From Paenibacillus sp. LHD-117 (GTDB taxonomy: Bacteria > Bacillota > Bacilli > Paenibacillales > Paenibacillaceae), in NCBI RefSeq assembly GCF_030929555.1, contig NZ_JAVFVT010000057.1, positions 1 to 35,301 on the forward strand: a stretch of 35,301 nt of DNA, written 5' to 3'. The notes beneath the pieces were generated by a model, which was given only the letters and a program-made list of their open reading frames with translations, did not search any database and was not told the origin of the DNA. Shown piece by piece: positions 23,210 through 31,486 of the stretch. The first letter of the stretch is position 1. Every line of letters begins with the position of its first letter. Made by a program: the position numbers and the translations under genes.

Positions 23210-25549
23210 TTATCGGTTGATCCATTTCAACAGCTTCAAGATTTGTTGTCGGCTTATCTTGCCGCCGGTAAAGCGGTCGATCTGGCGGAACGGCATGTTC
23301 ATGACGAAGTAGACATTGTTCGCGAGCAGCGGCTTGTTGACCGCGTCAAAAAACTTGTTGAAGAACAGGACGACGCCATAGATCGCTTTGCCCAGTACAT
23401 TCTTGTACCTGGCTTGAGCAATGGTATCGTTCAGCCCCAGATCCCGCTTCGGGTCCCAATAAGGCGATGGCGGTTCGTACCCCAACAGTCGCTTATATTC
23501 GGCTGCCTTTACTTCATGAACATGTCCGCTATAGTAATGCGGGAATTGTTCCTTCGTATGCTCGCAAGGGACGGAAGCTCCTTCGAGCGTAATCCGCTTC
23601 TCCAGTTGGATCAACTGTATCGAACTTCCGATTTGAATGTCGTAAGCGCCAGGTTCAACCGCCCAAGCACCTATTGTTGGATTAAAATACGAGAAATCAC
23701 GTTCTTCCAGCTTGATCGTGACGCGTTTGCTTTCACCCGGCTCCAAGAACACCTTCTCGAAGCCCTTTAATTCGCGCTTCGCTCGAAAGATCGAGGACTC
23801 CCGCTTCTGGATATACAGCTGCGCGACCTCTTCTCCAGCGACCGCCCCCGTATTGGTCAAGGTGAAGGTAGCCTGATGCCGATCGGCTGTCAACTCGCTA
23901 TAAGCAAACGTCGTATAGGACAGTCCATAGCCGAACGGGAATAACACGGGCTTATCCACAGTATCGAAGTAGCGGTAGCCAATGAAGATCCCTTCGATAT
24001 GCTCCGCCGTCGCCTCCTTGCCCGGATAATAAGGCGCAGAGGAAACATCGCCGTAGGCGATCGGGAAGGTCTCGCTGAGCTTGCCGCTCGGGTTGTAGTC
24101 CCCGAGCAGAATGCTCGTCAACGCTTCGGCGCTTCCTTGCCCGGAGAGATAGGTATGCACGATGGCCTTCACGTCGCGCGCGAACGGCATTTCGATGGCG
24201 CCGCCGCCAGCGAGAATGACGACGATGTGGGCGTCAATCTCCGTCAAAGAATGCAGCAAATCCAGCTGGTTCTCGCGCAAGCGGAGATGCTCGCGGTCCA
24301 CGCCCTCCGCTTCGCTTCCTTCGTCCAGCCCCAAGAACAACAGAACGGTGTCGGCTTGTTTGGCTAACGCAACGGCTTCCCTGCGCAGTCGTTCCTGAGG
24401 GCCGCCCATTCGCTTGAAGCCTTGCGCGTACCCGACGATCGGCAAGCCGGATTCGCTCAGCACGTCCCAGGCATTGGATAGTTTGGCCGGATTAATGAGC
24501 GAGCTCCCCGCTCCCTGGTACCGGGGATTGCGGGCGAAATCGCCGATAATCGCGACCTTCTTGTCTCGCCGAAGCGGCAGCTGCCGCTCGTCATTCTTCA
24601 ACAGCACGATCGAACGTTTGGCGGCTTCGACCGCTTCCGCATGATGTTTCTCGTAATCCACGCTTGGCGCTGCTTGATTGTCCAGCCGCGTCGCGAAGAC
24701 CAGCTCCAGCAGCCGATCTACGGCTTCGTCTAGAACCTCTTCGGCCAACTCCTTGCTTCGAACGGCCTGCACGATCTCCCGATCGGTAATCCCGTTCGTC
24801 GAAGGCATCTCCAATTGATTACCCGCCGCCAGCCCCGCGACGCGGTCATTATTGCCGCCCCAGTCGGTCACGACCACGCCGTCGAATCCCCATTCCCCAT
24901 ACAGGATATCCTGCAGCAGGTACGTGTTTTCGTTCGCGAACGTGCCGTTCACTTTGTTATAAGAGGTCATGATCGTTTTGGGCTGGCCCTTCTCGACGAC
25001 GCGCCGGAATCCTTCCAGGTACAGCTCTCTCAGCGAGCGCTCGTCCACGATCTCGTCGATCGTCATCCGCATATGCTCTTGGCTGTTAACCGCAAAATGT
25101 TTGGGACAAGCGGAGATGCCGTTCGACTGAATGCCTTTGACCATCTCGCTCGCCAATTCGCCCGTCAAATAAGGATCCTCGGAAAAGTATTCAAAGTTGC
25201 GACCGCATAACGGATTTCGTTTGATGTTTAATCCCGGTCCGAGCAGCACGCTCACTTTCTCGCTGGCCGCTTCCTTCCCGATCGTCCGGCCGACCTCACG
25301 AATCAGCTGTCTATCCCAGCTATTAGCGAGCGTAGCCGCCGTAGGGAAGCAGGTCGCGGGCAAGCTCTTGTTCAGGCCGAGGTGATCGGCCTTTCCCCCT
25401 TGTTTCCTCAGACCATGCGGACCATCCGTCAACATAATTCCCGGAATGTTCAGCCTCTCGATCGCTTTTGTATTCCAGAAGTTGGCGCCCGACATGAGCG
25501 ACGCTTTTTCTTCCAACGTCATTTGATCAATCATTTCACGATATTTCAA
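23210..25549 (-). CDS. Glycoside hydrolase family 3 beta-glucosidase (canonical domain order)
   Basis: The 779-residue intracellular enzyme has no signal peptide. The N-terminal barrel domain shows LTDGPHGLRKQ, GPGLNIKRNPLCGRNFEYFS, PKHFAVNSQE and the nucleophile Asp229 in GFDGVVVTDWGGNND. The alpha/beta sandwich domain follows (KRSIVLLKNDERQLPL, 'GLDEGSEAEGVDREHLRL'), then a fibronectin III-like domain (PFGYGLSYTTF, GEEVAQLYI) and an unusual ~120-residue C-terminal tail. Start: TTG at 25549 with GGGGTG 8 nt upstream; an ATG five codons further in is the alternative. It lies 14 nt behind the permuted GH3 gene, so both are cotranscribed. It should split beta-linked glucosides taken up by the cell; the exact linkage is not readable. 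Confidence 0.93.
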   Translation of the reverse strand: MKYREMIDQMTLEEKASLMSGANFWNTKAIERLNIPGIMLTDGPHGLRKQGGKADHLGLNKSLPATCFPTAATLANSWDRQLIREVGRTIGKEAASEKVSVLLGPGLNIKRNPLCGRNFEYFSEDPYLTGELASEMVKGIQSNGISACPKHFAVNSQEHMRMTIDEIVDERSLRELYLEGFRRVVEKGQPKTIMTSYNKVNGTFANENTYLLQDILYGEWGFDGVVVTDWGGNNDRVAGLAAGNQLEMPSTNGITDREIVQAVRSKELAEEVLDEAVDRLLELVFATRLDNQAAPSVDYEKHHAEAVEAAKRSIVLLKNDERQLPLRRDKKVAIIGDFARNPRYQGAGSSLINPAKLSNAWDVLSESGLPIVGYAQGFKRMGGPQERLRREAVALAKQADTVLLFLGLDEGSEAEGVDREHLRLRENQLDLLHSLTEIDAHIVVILAGGGAIEMPFARDVKAIVHTYLSGQGSAEALTSILLGDYNPSGKLSETFPIAYGDVSSAPYYPGKEATAEHIEGIFIGYRYFDTVDKPVLFPFGYGLSYTTFAYSELTADRHQATFTLTNTGAVAGEEVAQLYIQKRESSIFRAKRELKGFEKVFLEPGESKRVTIKLEERDFSYFNPTIGAWAVEPGAYDIQIGSSIQLIQLEKRITLEGASVPCEHTKEQFPHYYSGHVHEVKAAEYKRLLGYEPPSPYWDPKRDLGLNDTIAQARYKNVLGKAIYGVVLFFNKFFDAVNKPLLANNVYFVMNMPFRQIDRFTGGKISRQQILKLLKWINR

Positions 25550-25563
25550 TGTTTTTCACCCCA

Positions 25564-28329
25564 TTACTTTTCGAACAGATACGTTTGCAGGATCGTATAC
25601 AACACATGATGCACGCTTGTTCGAACTCCGTTCGCGATCCCCGAAGGATCCTCGTCATACGCTTTCTTGAGCCGCTTTTCGTTTGTCGTAGCCGACATAA
25701 TATCGAGCATCAGGTCGTTGCCTGCCACGACCGCGTCTGGCGCCTTCATGAAGCCGAACACCGCGTCGCTGGACACGAACCCGTCGAAGCCCCATTCTTC
25801 GCGAAGCAGATCGTTAAGCAGCACCGAATTGGCTCCCGCCCACTTGGTTCCGATAATCGAGAAGCTGGACATCGCGCCGAGCGGACGACTTTCCTTGACC
25901 GTAATTTCAAACGGCTTCAAATAAATTTCGCGCATCGCTTGCTCGTTGGCCCAGATCAGATTGCCGGAACGCGCATTTGTCTCCTGATCGTTTAACGCGA
26001 AGTGTTTCATGAACGCAATAATGCCCTGATCCTGCGCGCCGTTAATCATCGCCGCCGCCATCTTGCCCGAGAGCACCGGATCCTCCGAGAAGTATTCGAA
26101 GTTGCGGCCGCCCTGCGCTGTGCGGTGGATATTCATGCCCGGCGCGTACCAGCCTTGAATGCCGTACGCGCGAGCTTCCTTGCCGACTGCTTCGCCCATC
26201 CGATACGCCAGATCCTTGTTCCATGTCGATGCGATGACGAGTTCGGACGGATAGGAGGCTGCCGTGATTGGCTTGAAGAAATAGCTGAAGCCCGCCGGTC
26301 CGTCCATCAGCAGCGTCTTCGGAATGCCCAGACGTTCTACGGCCATCGTACGATAAGCGCCATTGGCCACATATTCGAACATTTCGTTCAAGGTAAGCTG
26401 ATCCAGGAAAGCATCCCACTTAGGATCGTCAAAGGCTAGTCCCTTCAAATCCTCCAACAGAATGCCGTTATCGGCGCCGAACGTCGGCATCTCCAGCTGC
26501 GAATCCTCGCGCTTCTGCGAGAACGCATCCAACACGAATTGCGGCGCTTCATGGCTGATGTTTTCGTCCGACGGATACGTGCCCTCCCAATCGCTGCGCG
26601 ACAAATACGTCAGCCCGCCATCTGCGAGCTCGAACCGATTCTCGTAAGGCGTCTTCGTATCCTTATCTTCTTCGAACACAATCTTGTTCGCAAGCTCGAG
26701 ATCATAGCTCGCTACGATATCATGGACGTTACGCGCCAGCTTGATCGTATACGTGCCGGCATCGAGAACATAGGCTTCTTCGTCCTTCATGTCGTAAGAG
26801 GCCATCTCCTCGGTATCAAAAGCAAGCGTAAGCACCTCGGATTGTCCCGCTTCGAGCAGCGATGTTTTGGCGAAGGCAGCCATCTCGATGGCCGACTTCT
26901 CGATGCCGCCCGCGACATATGGCGCCGAATAATACACTTGAACGACATCTTTGCCCGCACGATCGCCGACGTTCTTCACTTCGACTTGCAGCTCGATCTT
27001 CTCATCGGACAGCTTTTGCTCCAATACCGTCCACTCGAAATCCGTGTAGCTTAACCCGTAGCCGTACGGGTACAGCACCGTATCCTGATAACCCTCCTCG
27101 TCGCCTTCATAATAGGTTTCGTAGAAGCGATAGCCTACATAGATGCCTTCTTGATAATTGAGGAACGAATACTTCAGATTCGTGTAGCCGTAGTCCCCGA
27201 AGTTCTCGCTTGCCGGAGCCGTGGAATTGTCATAGACATACGTATCTGTCAGACGGCCGGACGGATTGATATTGCCCGCCATTACATTGCCTAATGCATT
27301 CGCTCCGTAAGGACCCGGCGTTCCGATCCACAGCACGGATTTGATGGACTCGTATTCCTCGACGAAACCAAGCTCCAGCGCATTGCCCGCGTTAATGACG
27401 ATCGTCACATGGCCGAAGCTCTCCGCAACCTTCTCGATCAAGGCGCGTTTGTTGTCGGTCAGTTGCAATTGCTGGGTGCTCGCGTCGCTCGCTTCCACGC
27501 TTTCACTGGCGATGACGATGATCGCATTGTCCGAATACGCTTTGGCTTGTGCGATCGCCGCATCCGTCAAGTAGTCGATGTTTGGCTCATCGCTCGACTT
27601 CAGCCCCATCAACCCCGAGACGACTTGAATGAGACCGGAGTTGCCTTCGGTGCTCACCCCTGCTTCTTTCCCGACTTCTTGGTATAACTCGTATAGCTCT
27701 GGATTATAAGCAATGTCTGCATTTTGCAGCCCGTCGAACAAATTCACCGCACGTGAAGTATCGCCCGCGCCCGAACCTCCGCCGCCGTAACGCAGCGCCA
27801 TGGAGGCTAAGCCGAATACGTTCACCTTCTTGTCCTGCAAAGGCAGGTGTTGGTCATCGTTCTTGAGCAGAACGATGCCTTCGTTCGCGATTTCCTCCGC
27901 GATCTTCCCTCCGTGCTCGCGCGCCGCGATGGCCTCGGGCGTATCGGTTACGGCCGTAATATGTTTGGCCGTCAATGCATCAATAATGTTCGAGGCGGTC
28001 GGCCCGAATTGCGCGAACAACAAGACGATGACGGCCGCGACGATCGACCAGCCCGCGATACGCCTTGGTCTGTTTTTGATTTTCTTGTAGCGTTTCGCTT
28101 CCTTCTTCATCGCCCTGCGGTCTTTGCGGTTTAACGCTTTCAGCTCCAGCTTTGTTTGCTGCTTCTTCTCTTGGCGTAATTGTTTATCCTGTTCGACTGC
28201 CGCTTTCCGTTCCGCTTCCGGTAGCGCGGCAATTTCTCTCTTGCGCTCCTTAAGCCTAGCTTTATCTGCCTTCACCTTTTGCACGAGTGCTTTTTTCTTG
28301 GCTTGTTTGTTTTTCATGTAGTCCCACAC
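25564..28329 (-). CDS. Membrane-anchored GH3 glycosidase with permuted domain order
   Basis: The ~921-residue protein starts with a Lys/Arg/Glu-rich, coiled-coil-like cytoplasmic segment (about 1-90) and one membrane helix (AGWSIVAAVIVLLFAQFG). The GH3 domains then appear in reverse order: first the alpha/beta sandwich (IANEGIVLLKNDDQHLPL), then the Fn3-like domain (YPYGYGLSYTDFEW, GKDVVQVYYS), and last the catalytic barrel (LLMDGPAGFSYFF, 'YAPGMNIHRTAQGGRNFEYF', MKHFALNDQETNAR, WGFDGFVSSDAVFG with the presumed nucleophile Asp near 855). Permuted GH3 enzymes are known, for example in rumen bacteria. Start: GTG at 28329 after GGAGGG at 7 nt; an upstream TTG at 28365 abuts its Shine-Dalgarno. 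It heads the two-gene GH3 operon downstream of the AraC regulator. Confidence 0.88.
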   Translation of the reverse strand: MWDYMKNKQAKKKALVQKVKADKARLKERKREIAALPEAERKAAVEQDKQLRQEKKQQTKLELKALNRKDRRAMKKEAKRYKKIKNRPRRIAGWSIVAAVIVLLFAQFGPTASNIIDALTAKHITAVTDTPEAIAAREHGGKIAEEIANEGIVLLKNDDQHLPLQDKKVNVFGLASMALRYGGGGSGAGDTSRAVNLFDGLQNADIAYNPELYELYQEVGKEAGVSTEGNSGLIQVVSGLMGLKSSDEPNIDYLTDAAIAQAKAYSDNAIIVIASESVEASDASTQQLQLTDNKRALIEKVAESFGHVTIVINAGNALELGFVEEYESIKSVLWIGTPGPYGANALGNVMAGNINPSGRLTDTYVYDNSTAPASENFGDYGYTNLKYSFLNYQEGIYVGYRFYETYYEGDEEGYQDTVLYPYGYGLSYTDFEWTVLEQKLSDEKIELQVEVKNVGDRAGKDVVQVYYSAPYVAGGIEKSAIEMAAFAKTSLLEAGQSEVLTLAFDTEEMASYDMKDEEAYVLDAGTYTIKLARNVHDIVASYDLELANKIVFEEDKDTKTPYENRFELADGGLTYLSRSDWEGTYPSDENISHEAPQFVLDAFSQKREDSQLEMPTFGADNGILLEDLKGLAFDDPKWDAFLDQLTLNEMFEYVANGAYRTMAVERLGIPKTLLMDGPAGFSYFFKPITAASYPSELVIASTWNKDLAYRMGEAVGKEARAYGIQGWYAPGMNIHRTAQGGRNFEYFSEDPVLSGKMAAAMINGAQDQGIIAFMKHFALNDQETNARSGNLIWANEQAMREIYLKPFEITVKESRPLGAMSSFSIIGTKWAGANSVLLNDLLREEWGFDGFVSSDAVFGFMKAPDAVVAGNDLMLDIMSATTNEKRLKKAYDEDPSGIANGVRTSVHHVLYTILQTYLFEK

Positions 28330-28374
28330 GGCGATACCCTCCGGTTTCGTCTTTCTTTTTTTCAACTCCCATCT

Positions 28375-28394
28375 TAATATAGCGCTTACATATA
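28375..28394 (-). promoter_or_regulatory. cre-like catabolite repression site upstream of the GH3 operon
   Basis: On the minus strand TATGTAAGCGCTATAT matches the cre consensus TGNAARCGNWWWCA at 12 of 14 positions, the final CA being AT. It lies about 45 nt before the GTG start of the permuted GH3 gene, where CcpA could repress it. Confidence 0.5.
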
Positions 28395-28421
28395 AACTAT
28401 GAGGATCTTGTCGAAAAAAAA

Positions 28422-28475
28422 GCTAAATATTGCGATCATCCGATTGTTCGCCAAATCGAATGAGCAATATTTAGC
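28422..28475 (-). terminator. Intrinsic terminator of the AraC-GH39 regulator gene
   Basis: GCTAAATATTGC and its exact reverse complement GCAATATTTAGC enclose an inner stem (CGATT/AATCG). On the minus strand eight T's follow. It directly abuts the regulator stop codon. Confidence 0.9.
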
Positions 28476-28476
28476 A

Positions 28477-30750
28477 CTAGTTGTTGCTTTTCTCTAAGTC
28501 GATCATTACGATTCCGAATAGCGGAACTTCAAATTCAAGGGTATAATCTCCCTTTGTTTTCAGCTGTTCAACGCTCCTCGATGGTCGATTGACCGCGTTC
28601 CAGTAGGCAATATCTTCGAAGGACAACTTTTTGCATTTCCTTAAATCGGCAAGGTCCGTACGTTGATCTACCAGCTCAGGCGTTAATTGTTGCTTGATCA
28701 ATCGGTACGATCCTTCCAGGTTCATAAGCTCCAGCTTCACGGAAATATACGGACTTTTGGCCTTATGCCACGCCTTTTTTAATTGCTCGTTCTTCTGATT
28801 GATAATCACATGCAGCTCTTCCTCTGGATATACGCTCAAAATACGGTAGTTTTCTTGCTGCTTGGTCACGATGCACGAATCGTTCCGGAACACAAGCTCG
28901 TCATACAAGCGACTCCCGAACTCCGTCGCGTACCAATTGTCCTTGTATCGGCCATCCGGCGTGCATAAGGACAGCTTGCTCGCCAGCTCGTCCGGAAAGT
29001 ACTCGAACAGCTTCGCCGAATCGAGCGACAACGGGGGGAAGTAGTGCCCTGCGATTTCGTGCTGATTCATCATGCTGATGTATTGCCAAATGTTCGCGTT
29101 CGCTTGCGCTAAATCCGAATAGGCGCGCAGATCGTCATCGTGCTCGTAAACCAGCATCCAGTCCAAAATTCGGTTCTGGGCTCTCCTGTTCGTATTGCTG
29201 CCAATGAACCGAATGTAGGCTTCGTCGTATAGATGAGCCAGCGCAGCCGTGAGCGGAATTTTGCGCATGCGCGTCCGATCATCGATGCAATAAACGGCGT
29301 GATCGCAAGCTTTATCGAGCGGCACCGCATCTTCGGGCGGCATGGGAAAATGAATGACAACATTTTCGTATCCTTGAAAGGATACAATCGCATTCACTAA
29401 CGGCAGACATAACACCCCGCTATCCTGCAGTTCATAGAAACAGCGGAATTCGTACATCCATTCCTGGCTTGTCCGATAATTTTGCTGCAGATGGAGAATG
29501 AATTCGTTCATCACCGTTTGAAACCCGCCCTGATCAGGAAAACAGAGCTCCTCCCAATCATCGAAATCAATGGATTGAAATTGAAGATAGGGAACCATGC
29601 CGGCAGACACAATCTGCTGCAGCATGCGATCCAGCTCTCGAAACGAACAAACGAGCTTGCCGTCGATCAACCGTATGTCCGCTTTCTTCAAAATGCGGGA
29701 GACCGCTACCCGCTTCACCAATAGGCGCTGACGCACTTCGAGCAAGCGGCTCTCCGTAAGCTCGCCCTTAACTTTTAGAATATGATTGACCTTTGAATAC
29801 CGGCCGACCGTCTGATGCAAATCCAGCCGAACCTCGATGAGATCGGGATTAATGGGCGAGGCCGCAGGCAATTCGCCTAACGGCACATAAGGCGATAGCA
29901 ACGCCAATACATCTTGAGACAGCGCCCCATTCTCGCGGTTTCGCACCGCCGAGGTTTGACGCTCTTCTCGAAATTCGGCAGGCGTAAGCTTGTATGTCGT
30001 TTTGAATGCTTCGTTAAAGGAGCGGACATTGGGAAAGCCGGTCGCTAAGGCAATCGTGACAATCTTATCGCTCGTGCTTTCCAGCATTCGGATGCTATGA
30101 AACAATCGGACTTCTTTGATATAGTTTCCGATTGAAATCCCTAACTGCTTTTTAAAGGAATGCGCCAAATAATATTTGCTGCTATAGAACTTCTCGGCAA
30201 TCTCGTCCAAGCTAAGTTTCTCGGCATAATTGACATTGATGTACGATACGATTTCTTTCACCTTATCCGAAGCGGCGTGCGCTTGCTCCCTCTCGTCCGC
30301 CCGCCCGAGATACCGGTACAGCAGCCCGATCAACCGTTTCGAATACCCTTCAACCATATAGTCGGAACCGTCTCCGGGATACATCATTTCGACGTACAAA
30401 TACGCCATGCAATTCCTCACAAGCTCATAGCCGTCTTTTTTGTACACCATCGATAGCGGGATGTTAAGCTTAAATGGAGAAAACGCCTCTTGATACTCGC
30501 TTTCCGGAAACTTCACCGCGAGCGTCGCATTCTCTTTGCTGCCGTTCACGCGAACTAGATCGCCTTTATTCAAAACGAAAATATCGCCGGTCCGAATCAA
30601 AATATCCGAACCGTTGCGGTTCAATTCCAGATAACCGGAAAGAACAAACCAGGCCGTTAACTCCGATATGAACAGAAAATCCGCATCCTCAATCGTTTCG
30701 ATCGCGGCCATGATGGAATAAGACTGTCCATCTTTCCTTTGTTTCAACAC
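28477..30750 (-). CDS. AraC family regulator with GH39-like C-terminal domain
   Basis: The 757-residue protein has an N-terminal cupin-like sensing region (about 20-80; GDIFVLNKGDLVRV) and a central AraC helix-turn-helix pair (about 165-265; 'LSLDEIAEKFYSSKYYLAHS', FKKQLGISIGNYIKEVRLFHS, 'GFPNVRSFNEAFKTTYKLTP'). The ~480-residue C-terminal part resembles the GH39 beta-xylosidase barrel found in many Paenibacillus AraC regulators, probably sensing rather than catalytic. GTG start at 30750 with GAGGGG at 8 nt. It lies 20 nt after kdpC on the same strand and upstream of the GH3 operon, its likely target. It ends at a strong terminator, so the GH3 genes need their own promoter. Confidence 0.9.
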   Translation of the reverse strand: MLKQRKDGQSYSIMAAIETIEDADFLFISELTAWFVLSGYLELNRNGSDILIRTGDIFVLNKGDLVRVNGSKENATLAVKFPESEYQEAFSPFKLNIPLSMVYKKDGYELVRNCMAYLYVEMMYPGDGSDYMVEGYSKRLIGLLYRYLGRADEREQAHAASDKVKEIVSYINVNYAEKLSLDEIAEKFYSSKYYLAHSFKKQLGISIGNYIKEVRLFHSIRMLESTSDKIVTIALATGFPNVRSFNEAFKTTYKLTPAEFREERQTSAVRNRENGALSQDVLALLSPYVPLGELPAASPINPDLIEVRLDLHQTVGRYSKVNHILKVKGELTESRLLEVRQRLLVKRVAVSRILKKADIRLIDGKLVCSFRELDRMLQQIVSAGMVPYLQFQSIDFDDWEELCFPDQGGFQTVMNEFILHLQQNYRTSQEWMYEFRCFYELQDSGVLCLPLVNAIVSFQGYENVVIHFPMPPEDAVPLDKACDHAVYCIDDRTRMRKIPLTAALAHLYDEAYIRFIGSNTNRRAQNRILDWMLVYEHDDDLRAYSDLAQANANIWQYISMMNQHEIAGHYFPPLSLDSAKLFEYFPDELASKLSLCTPDGRYKDNWYATEFGSRLYDELVFRNDSCIVTKQQENYRILSVYPEEELHVIINQKNEQLKKAWHKAKSPYISVKLELMNLEGSYRLIKQQLTPELVDQRTDLADLRKCKKLSFEDIAYWNAVNRPSRSVEQLKTKGDYTLEFEVPLFGIVMIDLEKSNN

Positions 30751-30770
30751 GACACTATCCCCTCTTCACC

Positions 30771-31457
30771 CTATTGAATCATCCTTTGCAGCTCTATGTT
30801 CAGCTTTAGGACGTTTACCTTTCGTTCCCCGAACAACCCGAGTTCCCTCTCTTCAATGTGCCCCGCCACCAGTTCCTTCAGCCTGTTTTGGGAGATGCCC
30901 GTCGCCAGGCTAATCCTTGGAATTTGCGCTTCGGCCGCTTCGGGGGTAATGTGGGGATCGAGTCCCGAGGCCGAGCTTGTCACTAAGTCGAGCGGAACCG
31001 TGACGGCGGGAACGGAGGGATTGCGAAGCTCCCAGTCCTTTAAAGACAGTTCAATTCTTTCGATTAACGCGGGATTGGACGGGGCAAGGTTGGAAGAGCC
31101 CGAGCCTGCTCCATTATAACCAACGGCGGATACTCTTCCTTGGAAAAACCGAGGGCTTTCAAACGTTTGGCCAATGAGGGCCGAACCGATAACCACGTTG
31201 TTGTCGCCATAGATCAGGCTGCCCTCCGCTTGCCAAGGAAAAATACCTTTAGCGGCGAACGTGAAAATCAGAGGATATCCCAATCCCAAAATCAGCATAA
31301 AAGTCAAACAAATTCGCAAAACGGGAAACATGCCGAGCAGATTTTTTATGGATTTCAAGGCGAACGCCTTATAATCAAATGTTTTGACCTTTGCCCAGCC
31401 TATGGTCAATCGATGCCGGATCCGCTTCGGCGGCTTAACGCTTTGTTCCTCGTCCAT
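30771..31457 (-). CDS. kdpC: KdpC, potassium-transporting ATPase subunit C (extended N-terminus)
   Basis: The 228-residue protein matches KdpC: one membrane helix (LRICLTFMLILGLGYPLIFTF), then 'GSALIGQTFESPRFFQGRVS', SNLAPSNPALIERI, VPLDLVTSSASGLDPHITPEAAE and IPRISLATG. In the Kdp pump this subunit links the KdpA channel to the KdpB ATPase. The family normally begins just before the helix; here about 45 basic residues precede it. ATG start with AAGGAG at 8 nt. It lies 29 nt behind kdpA, without kdpB between them, and 20 nt before the AraC regulator gene. Confidence 0.9.
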   Translation of the reverse strand: MDEEQSVKPPKRIRHRLTIGWAKVKTFDYKAFALKSIKNLLGMFPVLRICLTFMLILGLGYPLIFTFAAKGIFPWQAEGSLIYGDNNVVIGSALIGQTFESPRFFQGRVSAVGYNGAGSGSSNLAPSNPALIERIELSLKDWELRNPSVPAVTVPLDLVTSSASGLDPHITPEAAEAQIPRISLATGISQNRLKELVAGHIEERELGLFGERKVNVLKLNIELQRMIQ

Positions 31458-31486
31458 GAAGGTTGCTCCTTGTCATCAGATTTGAA

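Noticed and set aside
22751..23220. Open frames with repeated NVYEKSCSQ-type peptides across the 52-bp array
   Set aside because: The unit length is not a multiple of three, so the peptide shifts frame between units. No ribosome binding site or start supports translation, and open frames follow from the lack of stop codons in the repeat.
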